The notes beneath the pieces were generated by a model. That model ran no database searches. It saw only the letters and a program-made list of their open reading frames with translations, and had not been told where the DNA came from. From JAADIV01 sp964439085 (GTDB lineage: Bacteria; Desulfobacterota; Desulfobulbia; Desulfobulbales; VMSU01), in the NCBI GenBank assembly GCA_964439085.1, contig CAYTNB010000001.1, positions 11,148 to 75,147 on the forward strand: a stretch of DNA of 64,000 nt, in the 5' to 3' direction. Position numbers and translations under genes: made by a program. Positions 27,752-36,938 of the stretch are shown piece by piece; within the stretch, counting starts at the first letter, position 1, and the number at the start of each line of letters is the position of its first letter.

Positions 27752-28465
27752 ATGCTAAAATTAACCAGAAAAATAGTTCGGCAGCGTAATTCTGGCCAGG
27801 AAGGCTTTACCCTGGTGGAACTTTCAATCGTTTTGGTGGTGGTCGGCCTGATACTAGCGGCGGTTTCTATAGGTAAAGACTTGCAACGCAACGCAGTCTA
27901 TCAACGTTTAAGCTCATCATTTGTGCAGGGTTGGGCGGTTGCCTATAGTAGTTATTTTGATCGTACTGGAATTGTGCTTGGTGATAATCCGGCCATCCCC
28001 ACTCTTAAGGTTAACCGGGGTGCCGGGGAATTATGCGGTGCGCCCTTGCAGACATTCATGGATGCCGCTGGTGTTGCCATGCCCGAAGGGCGGGCCGAGG
28101 GCAGTGAGGATCGTTATAACTACCTGGATTCAAACGGCAACCCGCAAGAGGTGCAGGTATGTTTTAATAATGTTAGCTGGTCGGTGCCGGGTGCCGCACC
28201 CGGCACCTACGTCACGAGATCCAAAAACGTCATGGTCTTAAAATCCCTGACCCCCGATCTGGCCCGTTATTTGGACGGCCAGGTCGATGGTAAATCTGAT
28301 GCCCGATTTGGCCTGCTGCGAGAAAATTCTCAGGCGGCTGTTACTAGCGGAAATGCAACTGCTTGGAGCATCGATAACCGGATGGCTTACGGCTCGACCA
28401 CGGTAACAAATCGAGATGAATCTCAGATCGCCGTGGTAACCGCATATTACCTTATGAACCCGTAA
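27752..28465 (+). CDS. Type IV prepilin-like protein, 'GKDLQR' family, paralogue 3
   Basis: 237 residues. An 18-residue basic leader ends GQEG and precedes FTLVELSIVLVVVGLILAAV with Glu +5, then GKDLQRNAVYQRLSSSF, matching the pilins at 10223 and 11048. The conserved loop GRAEGSEDRYNYLDSNGNP recurs. It closes the pilus operon 17 kb from its two paralogues, so the family brackets the whole machinery locus. It is shorter than its relatives mainly in the region after residue 80. It ends 7 bp before the convergent phoR stop. Confidence 0.87.
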   Translation: MLKLTRKIVRQRNSGQEGFTLVELSIVLVVVGLILAAVSIGKDLQRNAVYQRLSSSFVQGWAVAYSSYFDRTGIVLGDNPAIPTLKVNRGAGELCGAPLQTFMDAAGVAMPEGRAEGSEDRYNYLDSNGNPQEVQVCFNNVSWSVPGAAPGTYVTRSKNVMVLKSLTPDLARYLDGQVDGKSDARFGLLRENSQAAVTSGNATAWSIDNRMAYGSTTVTNRDESQIAVVTAYYLMNP

Positions 28466-28472
28466 AATTGTT

Positions 28473-30272
28473 CTAGCAGGGAAGCACAATTATGAAGGTG
28501 CTTCCCTGGCCAATGCTGCTTTCTACCCGCACCCTGCCATGGTGAAGCTGGACAATATGCTTCACTATGGCAAGTCCCAAACCCGTACCGCCCTGCTCCG
28601 ACTTGCGGCTGCGGGCCTTGTCACAACGGTAAAATCTCTCAAATATACGGGGAAGATGTTCCTGGGCTATTCCGGGGCCATGATCCCTGATCGTAATTTC
28701 CACTTCTTTGCCACCATCTGATTCACGCAATTCGCAATTTATTTCAACCTGGCTGTTGTTTTCGCTGTATTTGATGGCGTTGGTAAGTAAATTAACCACG
28801 GCCTGTTCCAGCAGTGAGGAGTCCATATTTGCAGTAAGCCTGGCCGCACAGTTTGTAATTATGGTAATTCCATTTTGGTTGGCCTTCGCAGAGCATGCCT
28901 GTTTAGAGGCCGTTACCACGCTCAAGAGCTGGCCTGGGGCCAGGGCAATTTCGGAATTTTCTGTCTCTTGCTCCAGTCTTGCCAGCTCCAGCAAATCCTC
29001 GACAATGGCCTGTAAACGGTCGGATTGTTTTATGATGGTTTTCAGGAATTCTTTGCTTTGCTTCGGGTCTTCTTCGATGATTTCCACGACAGTTTCTGAA
29101 TAACCCTTGATGGAGGTGAGCGGCGTCATCAGCTCGTGGGAGACATTCGCAACAAAGTCACGGCGCATATTCTCAAGACGCTTTATTTTTGTTACATCAT
29201 TAAAAACCAGCACAGCCCCAAGATTTGTATTTCCTTCACGAAGAGAGGCGGCGCTGCCCTGTAAGAAATGTTCGTTGCCAGCCCTGTTTAAGGAAATTAT
29301 TCCCGAAATTGGTTTATGGCTCTCCAAACACTCTTCGAGCAGGCGGTTTAATTTAAGGTTGCGAACAAGGCTTTGGATGTTTTTCCCTTCGGCTTTGTAA
29401 GTTGGAATACCGAATAAACGGCTGGCGGCGGCATTTATGGTTACGATGTTTTGTTCTTGATCAACAACCATTACCGCCTCTACCATTGAATTTAGAATAG
29501 TCTGCAGTTCATTACGCTGACGAATTATGGTATTAAGGCGGTTTTGGATCTGCTTGGCCATGCGGTTCATGGCACTAGAAAGGGCTGCTATCTCCGATGA
29601 AAGTGGAGAGGAGGTAAATGGAAAAGAAAAATCTCCCTGGGCGAATCTCTCTGCCTGTTTTTTAAGTTCTTCTAATGGTCTGCTGAGGCGGCGTGAAACA
29701 ATTGTAAAAAGAAGGGCTGCCAGCATGGAAATCAGGACAGCGCCAACTAAAATGTTCTTTCTAATACTGTGAAGTTGTTGGTCTATTGCCAAGATTGGCA
29801 TGGAGGTTCGCAGAATGTAGATAGCCTCTCGGTTATTATTTTTATAATTCATGGGTAGGGCTACATATAGCATCTTGGTGCCGATAGTCGCACTCCAGCG
29901 CTGAGCCTTGCCAATTTGTCCGTGCAGGGCCAGTTTAACCTCGGGGCGATTACTGTGATTATCCATGTTGGCGGGGTATTCTTCTGAGTCAGCTATCACC
30001 GTTCCAGAGGACTTGATAACTGTAATTCTGACTTTAGATTTCTGGCCGATACGGCGGCATAAACTGTTAAGCTCAGATTCTGTACCAGCCGTCATCATGT
30101 TGGTTATCTGAGGGGATATAAGGTGGATGCTACTGGTGAGATCGGAGGTCAGGCTGTTTATGCAAAATTGCCGGGTGGTTGCCTCGCTGTACCATATTAC
30201 AGCCAAGAGTGCCATAATGGTCACCAATAGATTTGTTGGTATGATATGCCAAAAAAGTTTTCTGGTTCGCAT
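28473..30272 (-). CDS. phoR: PhoR-like sensor histidine kinase
   Basis: 599 residues. An N-terminal membrane segment (LVTIMALLAVIWYSEA) is followed by a periplasmic region to about 165, then a second membrane segment (ILVGAVLISMLAALLFTIVS), HAMP, a PAS domain (LNSMVEAVMVVDQEQNIVTI), HisKA with ANVSHELMTPLTSIKG and HATPase with NLLTNAIKY and RDHGPGIAQEHLPRIFERFY. The HAMP-PAS-HisKA order and H-box match PhoR of the phosphate starvation system. Unlike E. coli PhoR it has a real periplasmic domain, as in Bacillus. It follows phoB with only 2 bp between them on the minus strand. The pst genes are 25 kb away at 55.7-61 kb. Assignment to phosphate is likely but rests on that pairing and architecture. 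Confidence 0.85.
   Translation of the reverse strand: MRTRKLFWHIIPTNLLVTIMALLAVIWYSEATTRQFCINSLTSDLTSSIHLISPQITNMMTAGTESELNSLCRRIGQKSKVRITVIKSSGTVIADSEEYPANMDNHSNRPEVKLALHGQIGKAQRWSATIGTKMLYVALPMNYKNNNREAIYILRTSMPILAIDQQLHSIRKNILVGAVLISMLAALLFTIVSRRLSRPLEELKKQAERFAQGDFSFPFTSSPLSSEIAALSSAMNRMAKQIQNRLNTIIRQRNELQTILNSMVEAVMVVDQEQNIVTINAAASRLFGIPTYKAEGKNIQSLVRNLKLNRLLEECLESHKPISGIISLNRAGNEHFLQGSAASLREGNTNLGAVLVFNDVTKIKRLENMRRDFVANVSHELMTPLTSIKGYSETVVEIIEEDPKQSKEFLKTIIKQSDRLQAIVEDLLELARLEQETENSEIALAPGQLLSVVTASKQACSAKANQNGITIITNCAARLTANMDSSLLEQAVVNLLTNAIKYSENNSQVEINCELRESDGGKEVEITIRDHGPGIAQEHLPRIFERFYRCDKARSRKSEQGGTGLGLAIVKHIVQLHHGRVRVESSIGQGSTFIIVLPC
28477..28508. terminator. Perfect 11-bp hairpin at the 3' junction of pilus operon and phoR
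   Basis: CAGGGAAGCAC (28477-28487) pairs perfectly with GTGCTTCCCTG (28498-28508) around a 10-nt loop, overlapping the last codons of phoR and lying just beyond the convergent pilin gene. There is no clear U-tract, so it is a possible bidirectional terminator. The sequence resembles the hairpin at 6775-6806, which has the same position between convergent genes. Confidence 0.45.
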
Positions 30273-30274
30273 TA

Positions 30275-30973
30275 TTAAGCCTTACAACGATAGCCGATGC
30301 CGCGTACTGTTTCTATATTTCCCCCGGCGTTCTGTAATTTTTTTCGGAGGCTGAAAACCTGCACATCGATCATGCGGGGGGTAACAAGATAGTCATGGCC
30401 GCGGATTGCATCAATGATCTGTTGGCGGCTGTATACCCACCCCGGTCTTTTGGATAATAAAACGAGAATGGCAAATTCTGTCGAGGTTAATTTTATTTCA
30501 TGGCCTTTTACTAATACCTCGTGGCGGCCTGGTATAATCTTAATATCGTTAATAGCAATAACCTCATCCTGTTGATCTGTGTTCTCAGAATCAGTTTTGT
30601 TACTGCGGCGCAGAACCGATTTGAGGCGAGCCACAAGAACTTTGGGGCTGAATGGCTTGGTTATGTAATCGTCAGCACCGTTCTCCAGGCCGTTTATAAT
30701 CTCTTCTTCTTGCCGTTTGGCGCTCATCATAATGATTGGCAGGCTTGCTTGCTCGTGCCGTTCTCTAATTTTTTTGCAAACCTCAATGCCGCTAAGACCC
30801 GGCAGCATGATGTCAAGCAGGATGCAATCGACTATCTCTTCCTCTAGCCGTTCCAGGCCGTCCTCGCCGTTATTGGCACATGAAACATTAAAACCAGCTT
30901 TGATCAGGTTAAAACTGACTAATTGCTGGATATCTTCGTCATCTTCAATAATCAGAATATGGTTTTTGCTCAT
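30275..30973 (-). CDS. phoB: PhoB-like response regulator
   Basis: 232 residues. The receiver domain has LIIEDDEDIQQLV, the phosphoacceptor in CILLDIMLPGLSG, Ser in PIIMMSAKRQEEE and Lys in YITKPFSP. The DNA-binding winged helix (EIKLTSTEFAILVLLSKRPG, then DVQVFSLRKKL and ETVRGIGYRCKA) is of the PhoB/OmpR class. It is first in a phoB-phoR unit. The obvious target in the window is the pst operon, upstream of which a TTAACA-type direct repeat lies at 55589-55605. Confidence 0.88.
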   Translation of the reverse strand: MSKNHILIIEDDEDIQQLVSFNLIKAGFNVSCANNGEDGLERLEEEIVDCILLDIMLPGLSGIEVCKKIRERHEQASLPIIMMSAKRQEEEIINGLENGADDYITKPFSPKVLVARLKSVLRRSNKTDSENTDQQDEVIAINDIKIIPGRHEVLVKGHEIKLTSTEFAILVLLSKRPGWVYSRQQIIDAIRGHDYLVTPRMIDVQVFSLRKKLQNAGGNIETVRGIGYRCKA

Positions 30974-31246
30974 TTTATTTTTAAAGAGGTAAATGTCTTA
31001 CTTATCAAAAGTCTTATTCTTCTTTATGTAAGTCGCTGAAATGGTAGCTGGTTATAAAAAATGACGGCTAATTTAATTTGTAGCTTATGCTATACCTTCG
31101 TCTGATAATGTCTCTACGCTCACTCGGGGGATAGGGCAACGCTGGGTGGTTTACGAAGCTTAAAAAATAACATGCCGCTATTATTGCGTTTCAAGCGTAT
31201 TCGGGAATCGCTGTAGATTTATTAATAATTGCCCAAAAAACTCAGG
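30974..31246. other. Intergenic region upstream of phoB
   Basis: About 270 bp between the phoB start and the convergently placed 3' end of the polysaccharide locus. It is AT-rich with no ORF of note. A stretch near 31111-31135 (CTACGCTCACTCGG) weakly resembles the complement of part of the dispersed repeat at 60168, but too weakly to call. The phoBR promoter must lie here; I cannot place it. Confidence 0.4.
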
Positions 31247-32437
31247 TCAAAGTGTTATATTATCATGACCGAATATGGAAGCATATAATCCGGCAATCTG
31301 TTTGGTGAAAGACTTTAGTGAAAATTTAGTCTCTACCCTCTTTCTCGCAGCAATGCCAAGACTACGACGGAAGACCTCATCACCTAATATTTCACATATT
31401 GCCGTTGCCAAAAGGTCATGTTTACCAGGTAGAGTCAAACAACCGGACACTCGATCCTCAATTATTTCGAGGGGGCCTCCTGCTTTAGCGGCAATTACAG
31501 CTTTACCCATTGACATTGCTTCAATAACCACCAAACCAAAGGGCTCCGGGTCAGTTGAAGTATGGCAAAAGACATCTAATGCTGCCATAACTTCCGGAAT
31601 ATCATCAAGCCTATATTTCCAGCCAAGAAATTCAACTTGGTTGCTAAGGCCCAGCTGTCTTGCAAGGTTTTTCATCTCATCTCTATAATTTTCAAAACCA
31701 CCAGGAGCATCACCAGATATTATAAAATGAGTGTCTGGAAATTGTTGAATGACTAAAGCGGCTGCTCGTAAAAAAACATCTAATCCTTTCCATGGATCAA
31801 GCCGTCCGACAAAGCCCACTAACTTTGAGTTATCACTAATCCCTAACTCTCTGCGGATTCGGTCGCCCTTAATATCAGGTAACCATTTTGTCAGATCCAT
31901 CCCTTCAGTCAAATATGAGATATTTTTGATATTATCAGGCTTGCTGAATAAAGAATATGCAACGGCCCGTGTCATAACCACAACCTTTTTCGACAAGAGT
32001 TTAACCATCATGGCATAAATATCTTTGGCGATTGGAACTTGAGGAGGGATTTCCCTTATATGCCAGATATGCGGGCAATTAGCCAGTTTTGCCGCCCAAG
32101 CTCCATACAAACAATAGAGGGAATTTGTATGGACAAGATCAACTCTATTATCAAGAATGAATCGTTTAATTTTTAGAATTGTTGGCAGAAAATTAATCAG
32201 ATATCTCAGCTGATGGGAAGGCGAGAGAGTGGTACGTAGCTGTACCATAGGGATTACTTTAACCTCTGCCTCCGAATTTCTTAACATCCCTGCCAGCGGC
32301 CCTTCTGCTGGCATCACAACAACAGGTATATATAGATTTTTATCCAAAGAACAAATCAGGCGGAGTAACGCAATATCAGATCCACCTACTTCGCTGTTAG
32401 GCTGAACATACAAAATTTTTTTCTTAAGTTCGCTCAT
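31247..32437 (-). CDS. GT4-family glycosyltransferase
   Basis: 396 residues with the GT-B fold signature. The N-terminal ILYVQPNSEVGGSDIALLRL has the Gly-rich acceptor-side loop; the C-terminal donor domain shows LVGFVGRLDPWKGLDVFLRA and the EX7E-type block EPFGLVVIEAMSMGKAVIAA. It transfers a nucleotide-activated sugar to a growing lipid-linked oligosaccharide on the cytoplasmic face. It is the last gene of the minus-strand polysaccharide locus, 150 bp downstream of another GT4 gene, and need not be in the same transcript. Donor and acceptor cannot be told. Confidence 0.9.
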   Translation of the reverse strand: MSELKKKILYVQPNSEVGGSDIALLRLICSLDKNLYIPVVVMPAEGPLAGMLRNSEAEVKVIPMVQLRTTLSPSHQLRYLINFLPTILKIKRFILDNRVDLVHTNSLYCLYGAWAAKLANCPHIWHIREIPPQVPIAKDIYAMMVKLLSKKVVVMTRAVAYSLFSKPDNIKNISYLTEGMDLTKWLPDIKGDRIRRELGISDNSKLVGFVGRLDPWKGLDVFLRAAALVIQQFPDTHFIISGDAPGGFENYRDEMKNLARQLGLSNQVEFLGWKYRLDDIPEVMAALDVFCHTSTDPEPFGLVVIEAMSMGKAVIAAKAGGPLEIIEDRVSGCLTLPGKHDLLATAICEILGDEVFRRSLGIAARKRVETKFSLKSFTKQIAGLYASIFGHDNITL

Positions 32438-32587
32438 TTACAAGATTCCTAATCTTAAGGTAACTATTCAGGTGCAGCCCATATTCAGAGCCTGCGCTTT
32501 CCTGCCCATCTTGGTCTTCTCTAATACGATTAGCATGATTCGAAGTCCCAATGGAAATTTAGAACCCCCAGAATAATTATTCTAAGT

Positions 32588-33715
32588 TTACAGAGTTGTC
32601 AGATGTTGATATGTCTGTTTGATTTTTTGGGCCATTGTAGCGGCTGAATAGTTGTCCTTAACACACCGTCTTCCATTTTCTGCAAGTTTTCTGGCAAGTC
32701 CTGAATCCAAGACTAAACTTTTAATTGCATCGGCAAGACTATCAACGCTACCAGGTATCACAAGTAAGCCATTCCTACGATGTTTAATAACAATTGGCAA
32801 ATCGCCAACTTCTGAGGCGATGACAGGTTTTTGCAGCATCATGGCTTCTAGGGCAGTTAGGGGCAAACTCTCTTTTAGAGAGGGGATTGCAATAATATCC
32901 ATTGCTTGCATGGACGATGTGGAATCAGGCATAAAGCCCACGGCCAAAATGGAGTTTTCCATATGCTGCTTAATAATTTCTTGTTTTACTCGATCGAGGT
33001 CCTGCCCACTTCCCACGATCAGCCCTCTTACAGGCAAATCTGCATTTACAAGTTTTGCCATGGCTTTAACAAAATAACATTGGCCCTTGCCTGGGTGAAC
33101 TCGACCTAAAACACCTACGACTATTTCATCATCACCAATATTAAGCGAATGTCTAATTATTTGGGCCTCGTTAAGTTTAGTACAGGCGGGTATGATCTCA
33201 ACAGAATTAGCTACTACACTGACGGATGAAACGCCACAAGCAAGCACCTCTTTCTGAGTGGCGTTTGATCCTACAAGCACATGGTTGGCGTACCTGATTA
33301 AAAATTTGTCGATTTTTTCGTAAATCCTAAACCTTAAAGAGTGTGTTTCTCCCAACCAACCATGTATATGAGCGACCCATGTTGTTTTAGTAAAAAAACC
33401 TGCCCAAAAAGCTGCCAGATTTGAGCGCATATCATGGGTATGTATGATATCAGCTCCTTTCGCCCGATATAGTTTGGCCAGATCCCGTCCAGAGAAAATT
33501 GAACCAGCCAGCCCACGCCACGGGAGATGACACCACTGTACAGCTGCATCACGCCCAAACAAGGTATTAGATTTTTCTACAGATTTCTTATCAAGTATAA
33601 CCGGAATAGAAATAATTCCTAACTCGTTGAGATGTGGAATAAGTGCTGTCAATATAGTTTCAGGCCCACCCGTTTGTTCGTAGTTGCCCTTAACCTGAAG
33701 TATCTTATTGCTCAC
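32588..33715 (-). CDS. GT4-family glycosyltransferase
   Basis: 375 residues. N-terminal ILQVKGNYEQTGGPETILTA is a GT4 glycine loop, HTHDMRSNLAAFWAG follows, and the donor domain reads VVGVLGRVHPGKGQCYFVKA and ends with an EX7E block (PSLKESLPLTALEAMMLQKP). The protein most resembles polysaccharide GT4 enzymes of the WcaL/EpsD kind. The start overlaps the end of the CDP-glucose dehydratase gene by 11 nt, so it is in the same transcript as the CDP-sugar genes and may use a CDP-derived or a common hexose donor; the substrate is not known. Confidence 0.9.
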   Translation of the reverse strand: MSNKILQVKGNYEQTGGPETILTALIPHLNELGIISIPVILDKKSVEKSNTLFGRDAAVQWCHLPWRGLAGSIFSGRDLAKLYRAKGADIIHTHDMRSNLAAFWAGFFTKTTWVAHIHGWLGETHSLRFRIYEKIDKFLIRYANHVLVGSNATQKEVLACGVSSVSVVANSVEIIPACTKLNEAQIIRHSLNIGDDEIVVGVLGRVHPGKGQCYFVKAMAKLVNADLPVRGLIVGSGQDLDRVKQEIIKQHMENSILAVGFMPDSTSSMQAMDIIAIPSLKESLPLTALEAMMLQKPVIASEVGDLPIVIKHRRNGLLVIPGSVDSLADAIKSLVLDSGLARKLAENGRRCVKDNYSAATMAQKIKQTYQHLTTL

Positions 33716-34835
33716 TGGCCCACGCTAGGTTATTTTCTTGGGCTTTTTCACTAAATAATTTTATTTGTTCCAAACTTTTAGTACACATATCGGCCGTTGA
33801 TAACTGGTAGTGTTTTCTATACCAGCTCAATGTCGCATCTAAAGCACCGAAAACATCCATTGTGGGCCTCCAGTTAAGTTGACAGCCCGCTTTATTGCTA
33901 TCTAGTCGTAACAGCTGGGCCTCATGTGCCCAAGGATCAGATTTAACTACTACTTTAGTTTTGGAGGCTCCCCATGTTTTAAGTAGATACGCTGCTATTG
34001 CATTTACGTTAAGCATACTCTGTTCGGTTGGCCCAAAGTTCCATGCACTACAATATCTCAAGTCTGTTTGCATTAGAGCTCCCAGCCACAAATAACCACT
34101 CAAGGCATCTAAAACATGCTGCCATGGCCTGACAGCCAGGGGATTCCTAATGAAAATTTCCCGCCCAGAAGCAATTGCACTTACTATATCAGGAATAAGT
34201 CTGTCTTTGGCCCAATCTCCACCACCAATAACATTGCCAGCCCTTACTGAGGCAATGGCCAACCCGCTGTTAGATGAGAAACCTGATTGGTGCGACAATG
34301 AGCTTCGATAAGCAGCCACAGCCAACTCGGCACAAGCCTTACTGGCTGCATAAGCATCATCTCCACCGAGAATGTCATTTTCTCGATATGGCCAATCCCA
34401 TTCTTCGTTTCTATATACTTTGTCTGTTGTTACAACAATGCAATTTTCAACAGAAGAAACTTTTCTGGTTGCTTCAAGCAGGTTTACTGTACCCATAAGA
34501 TTTGTATTAAATGTTTCTCTGGGATGTGCGTGACCTTCCTTAACAATAGCTTGGGCTGCCAAATGAAAAACCAACTGTGGTTTTGCTTGATCAATCGCAT
34601 TATACAGATGTTCAAAATCAAGGATATCACCACGTATATCTTTAATATGTTCCCCTAATTTACATAATGAGAACATATTAGGCGTTGTATCTGGGTCTAG
34701 AGAAAAGCCAATAACCTCAGCACCTAAAGATTTTAGCCATAAACAGAGCCAACTGCCCTTAAAACCAGTGTGGCCTGTGAGAAAAACTTTTTTACCACTA
34801 TAAAAATTGTTGAAATCCGTACGTCTTGTTTTCAT
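33705..34835 (-). CDS. rfbG: CDP-glucose 4,6-dehydratase
   Basis: 376 residues, extended SDR with TGHTGFKGSWLCLWLKSLG (NAD-binding glycine motif in the form typical of RfbG), the catalytic Tyr-x3-Lys in DAYAASKACAEL and Thr in VVTTDKVY. It converts CDP-glucose to CDP-4-keto-6-deoxyglucose, the branch point to 3,6-dideoxyhexoses and related sugars. With rfbF at 35846-36664 and a third SDR between them it forms a CDP-sugar cassette. No RfbH (3-dehydrase) is visible in the window, so the final sugar is more likely a 6-deoxyhexose derivative, or rfbH lies elsewhere. Confidence 0.92.
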   Translation of the reverse strand: MKTRRTDFNNFYSGKKVFLTGHTGFKGSWLCLWLKSLGAEVIGFSLDPDTTPNMFSLCKLGEHIKDIRGDILDFEHLYNAIDQAKPQLVFHLAAQAIVKEGHAHPRETFNTNLMGTVNLLEATRKVSSVENCIVVTTDKVYRNEEWDWPYRENDILGGDDAYAASKACAELAVAAYRSSLSHQSGFSSNSGLAIASVRAGNVIGGGDWAKDRLIPDIVSAIASGREIFIRNPLAVRPWQHVLDALSGYLWLGALMQTDLRYCSAWNFGPTEQSMLNVNAIAAYLLKTWGASKTKVVVKSDPWAHEAQLLRLDSNKAGCQLNWRPTMDVFGALDATLSWYRKHYQLSTADMCTKSLEQIKLFSEKAQENNLAWASEQ

Positions 34836-34850
34836 AATAGTATTTATAGG

Positions 34851-35867
34851 TCAGTAAAGATTGTCGAGGTTAGTTTTATACCAGTTAATTGTTTCCTGTA
34901 AACCATGTTCTAGCGTTGTCCCTGGAAGCCAATTTACCTCTTTTTTAAGGAGTGAATTGTCAAGATTATAGACATTCACCTGCTTTTCATTTCCCAAAAC
35001 TTTAGGGGTAAGATGGTTAAGCCCCATCAAATTACCAATAGTAGTAACCAATTGCAGAACACTGGCGGTTTGCTGGCTGCATAAATTAATAATGCCACTA
35101 ACCTCTCTACCACTTAATAACTTCTCACAAATAAGCAACATACCCAAAACAGCATCATGTACATATGTAAAATCGTAAATATGTTTACCGTTTGAACGAA
35201 TTACAGGTCGTTTCCCTTTAAGAAAAGTAATGATTGTGTCTGGAATTATTCTGGTAAGTTGCAAATCTTCGGGGCCATATATATTACTACATCGAAGGGC
35301 AACTCCCGGAACACCAAATTGCAAATGGAAATTTTCTAAAATATGTTCACAGCACAACTTGGATGATTCATAAGAATTCAGTAAGCTAATAGGTGAATAT
35401 TCATGAAGTAGCTTGCGAGCATCCTGCTGCTGTTTATATAAGGCCACAGTTGAAGGCATGACTACTGGAATTGGCTTAGAAACACGAATCGCCTCTAGCA
35501 ATCTAAGTGTCCCTTCTATATTGTTTTCATAAACGGAAATAGGCGAATTGTTACCAGATATTCTGAGAGAATCTGCCGCCAAGTGTATGACAATATCAAA
35601 ATGATTTTTTACAAAAAAATCATTTAAAAACGTTTGGTTTTGAAGATTAAGAGAAGTGTAATTATATGAGTCAAGCTCGGAGAGCTTGTGTGCTGCCACG
35701 CTTTCGCTATAGGTTCGCCTACCAAGCAGAAAAACTTTAGCGCCCAACGACCTTATCGCTCTCGACAAATGCCTCCCTAAAAAACCGCTCCCCCCCGTTA
35801 TCAGGACAGACGCTTTTTTGAATGTGTCACGAAGAACGTCGTTATTCAAATATTCATAACCTTCCAT
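34851..35867 (-). CDS. NAD-dependent epimerase/reductase (extended SDR) of the CDP-sugar cassette
   Basis: 338 residues. The Rossmann motif is VLITGGSGFLGRHLSRAIRS, with Tyr-x3-Lys in NSYESSKLCCEHIL and a Ser/Thr in VVMPSTVAL. Downstream motifs RCSNIYGPEDL and FTYVHDAVLGM are standard for sugar-nucleotide epimerases and reductases. Position between rfbF and rfbG (22-nt overlap with rfbF, 15 bp before rfbG) suggests that it reduces or epimerises the CDP-4-keto-6-deoxyglucose product, like CDP-abequose/paratose synthases. It is not clear which. An initial 18 residues precede the Rossmann fold. Confidence 0.85.
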   Translation of the reverse strand: MEGYEYLNNDVLRDTFKKASVLITGGSGFLGRHLSRAIRSLGAKVFLLGRRTYSESVAAHKLSELDSYNYTSLNLQNQTFLNDFFVKNHFDIVIHLAADSLRISGNNSPISVYENNIEGTLRLLEAIRVSKPIPVVMPSTVALYKQQQDARKLLHEYSPISLLNSYESSKLCCEHILENFHLQFGVPGVALRCSNIYGPEDLQLTRIIPDTIITFLKGKRPVIRSNGKHIYDFTYVHDAVLGMLLICEKLLSGREVSGIINLCSQQTASVLQLVTTIGNLMGLNHLTPKVLGNEKQVNVYNLDNSLLKKEVNWLPGTTLEHGLQETINWYKTNLDNLY

Positions 35868-36664
35868 GGCGCCTTACGGTTACTCCATAGTTCATTTAGT
35901 AATAAATAATCTTTATAATTATCCATACATTGCCAAAAGTTTTTATGTCTGTATAACGAAAGCTGTCTGTCGCTAACCAGTTTTGCCATTGGTTCTTTCT
36001 CAAGGACACAGTCTTCTGAAGCTTCAAGATACTTAAAAAATGACTTATGAAAAACAAAGAAACCACCATTTATAACTGACGTCACTTCGGGCTTTTCAAC
36101 AAAATTAGTAATTTCACTACCGTCGAAGGTTAACTCACCAAATTGTGAAACAGAATTAACCCCTGTCACGGTACCAATTCTTCCTTGGTCTAAATGAAAT
36201 TGCATTAAGTCGTGAATATTTATATCTGCAAGGCCATCCCCGTAGGTAACCATAAAGTAATCAGAATCAATGTACTTTTCGGTCATCTTGATGCGTCCGC
36301 CGGTTTGAGTTTTTGTACCAGTTTCCGCAAAAATTATGTCTTCAAAAGAACTATTAACCTCATTTAAGAATGTTTTCTCGCCAGTACTGAGATTTAGTTT
36401 CAAGTCACAGAGATTGTCCTTAATATTCAAAAAATAATCTTTTATTATTTTTCCCTTGTAGCCTAAACACAAAATAAACTTATTAAAACCATATGATGCA
36501 TATAGTTGCATAACATGCCAAATTATTGGATAATTGCCAATCTCGATCATAGGCTTAGGTTTATTATGCGTCTCTTCTCTAAATCTGGTTCCTTCACCTC
36601 CACATAGAATAACAACAGGAATATCACTTGGTGTAAATTTCATGGATTCTCCTCTTCTTGCCAT
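35846..36664 (-). CDS. rfbF: Glucose-1-phosphate cytidylyltransferase
   Basis: 272 residues. The signature LCGGEGTRFREETHNKPKPM and IGNYPIIWHVMQLYASYG is characteristic of RfbF, as are VTYGDGLADINIHDL and VEKPE. It makes CDP-glucose from CTP and glucose-1-phosphate. The first eight residues (MARRGESM) are optional: ATG at residue 8 (MKFTPSDIP) is a likelier start. It begins the CDP-sugar cassette and lies directly behind a 186-bp repeat element with two strong hairpins (36684-36869), which probably separates it from the gene remnants upstream. Confidence 0.92.
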   Translation of the reverse strand: MARRGESMKFTPSDIPVVILCGGEGTRFREETHNKPKPMIEIGNYPIIWHVMQLYASYGFNKFILCLGYKGKIIKDYFLNIKDNLCDLKLNLSTGEKTFLNEVNSSFEDIIFAETGTKTQTGGRIKMTEKYIDSDYFMVTYGDGLADINIHDLMQFHLDQGRIGTVTGVNSVSQFGELTFDGSEITNFVEKPEVTSVINGGFFVFHKSFFKYLEASEDCVLEKEPMAKLVSDRQLSLYRHKNFWQCMDNYKDYLLLNELWSNRKAPWKVMNI

Positions 36665-36683
36665 TTTTGAAACGAAAATAGTG

Positions 36684-36869
36684 CTAACACCCCACGAGGG
36701 GGTATAGGTACCTTATAGATTGTTTTCTTGTTTTTAGAAAAGAATCTATAAGGTACTGATATGGTTGGCACCCGTAACGTACTGAAATGACGACCAATTA
36801 ATTTTGTCAACAATCAGACATCATGGATGACTCCCGACGTCGTTACAGGGTGTCATCCATGATGTCTAA
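36684..36869. repeat. Dispersed repeat element, copy A, with two long inverted repeats
   Basis: Two hairpins make up most of the element. The first has a perfect 14-bp stem 36708-36721 / 36743-36756, continued after one mismatch by 36723-36728 / 36736-36741 (loop 7 nt). The second has a perfect 16-bp stem 36816-36831 / 36852-36867 with a 20-nt loop. The element shares its left end (CTAACACCCCACGA), centre (AAGGTACTGATATGGTTG) and right end (CTCCCGACGTCGTTACAGGG) with copy B at 60168-60343. It has no coding capacity and resembles a MITE or an extended REP-type element. Confidence 0.75.
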
Positions 36870-36938
36870 GGCGCTAACATAAAAAGCGTCGAACATTGAA
36901 TACAGAAAGGCTGCGAGTTATTCAAACATGCAGATAGT

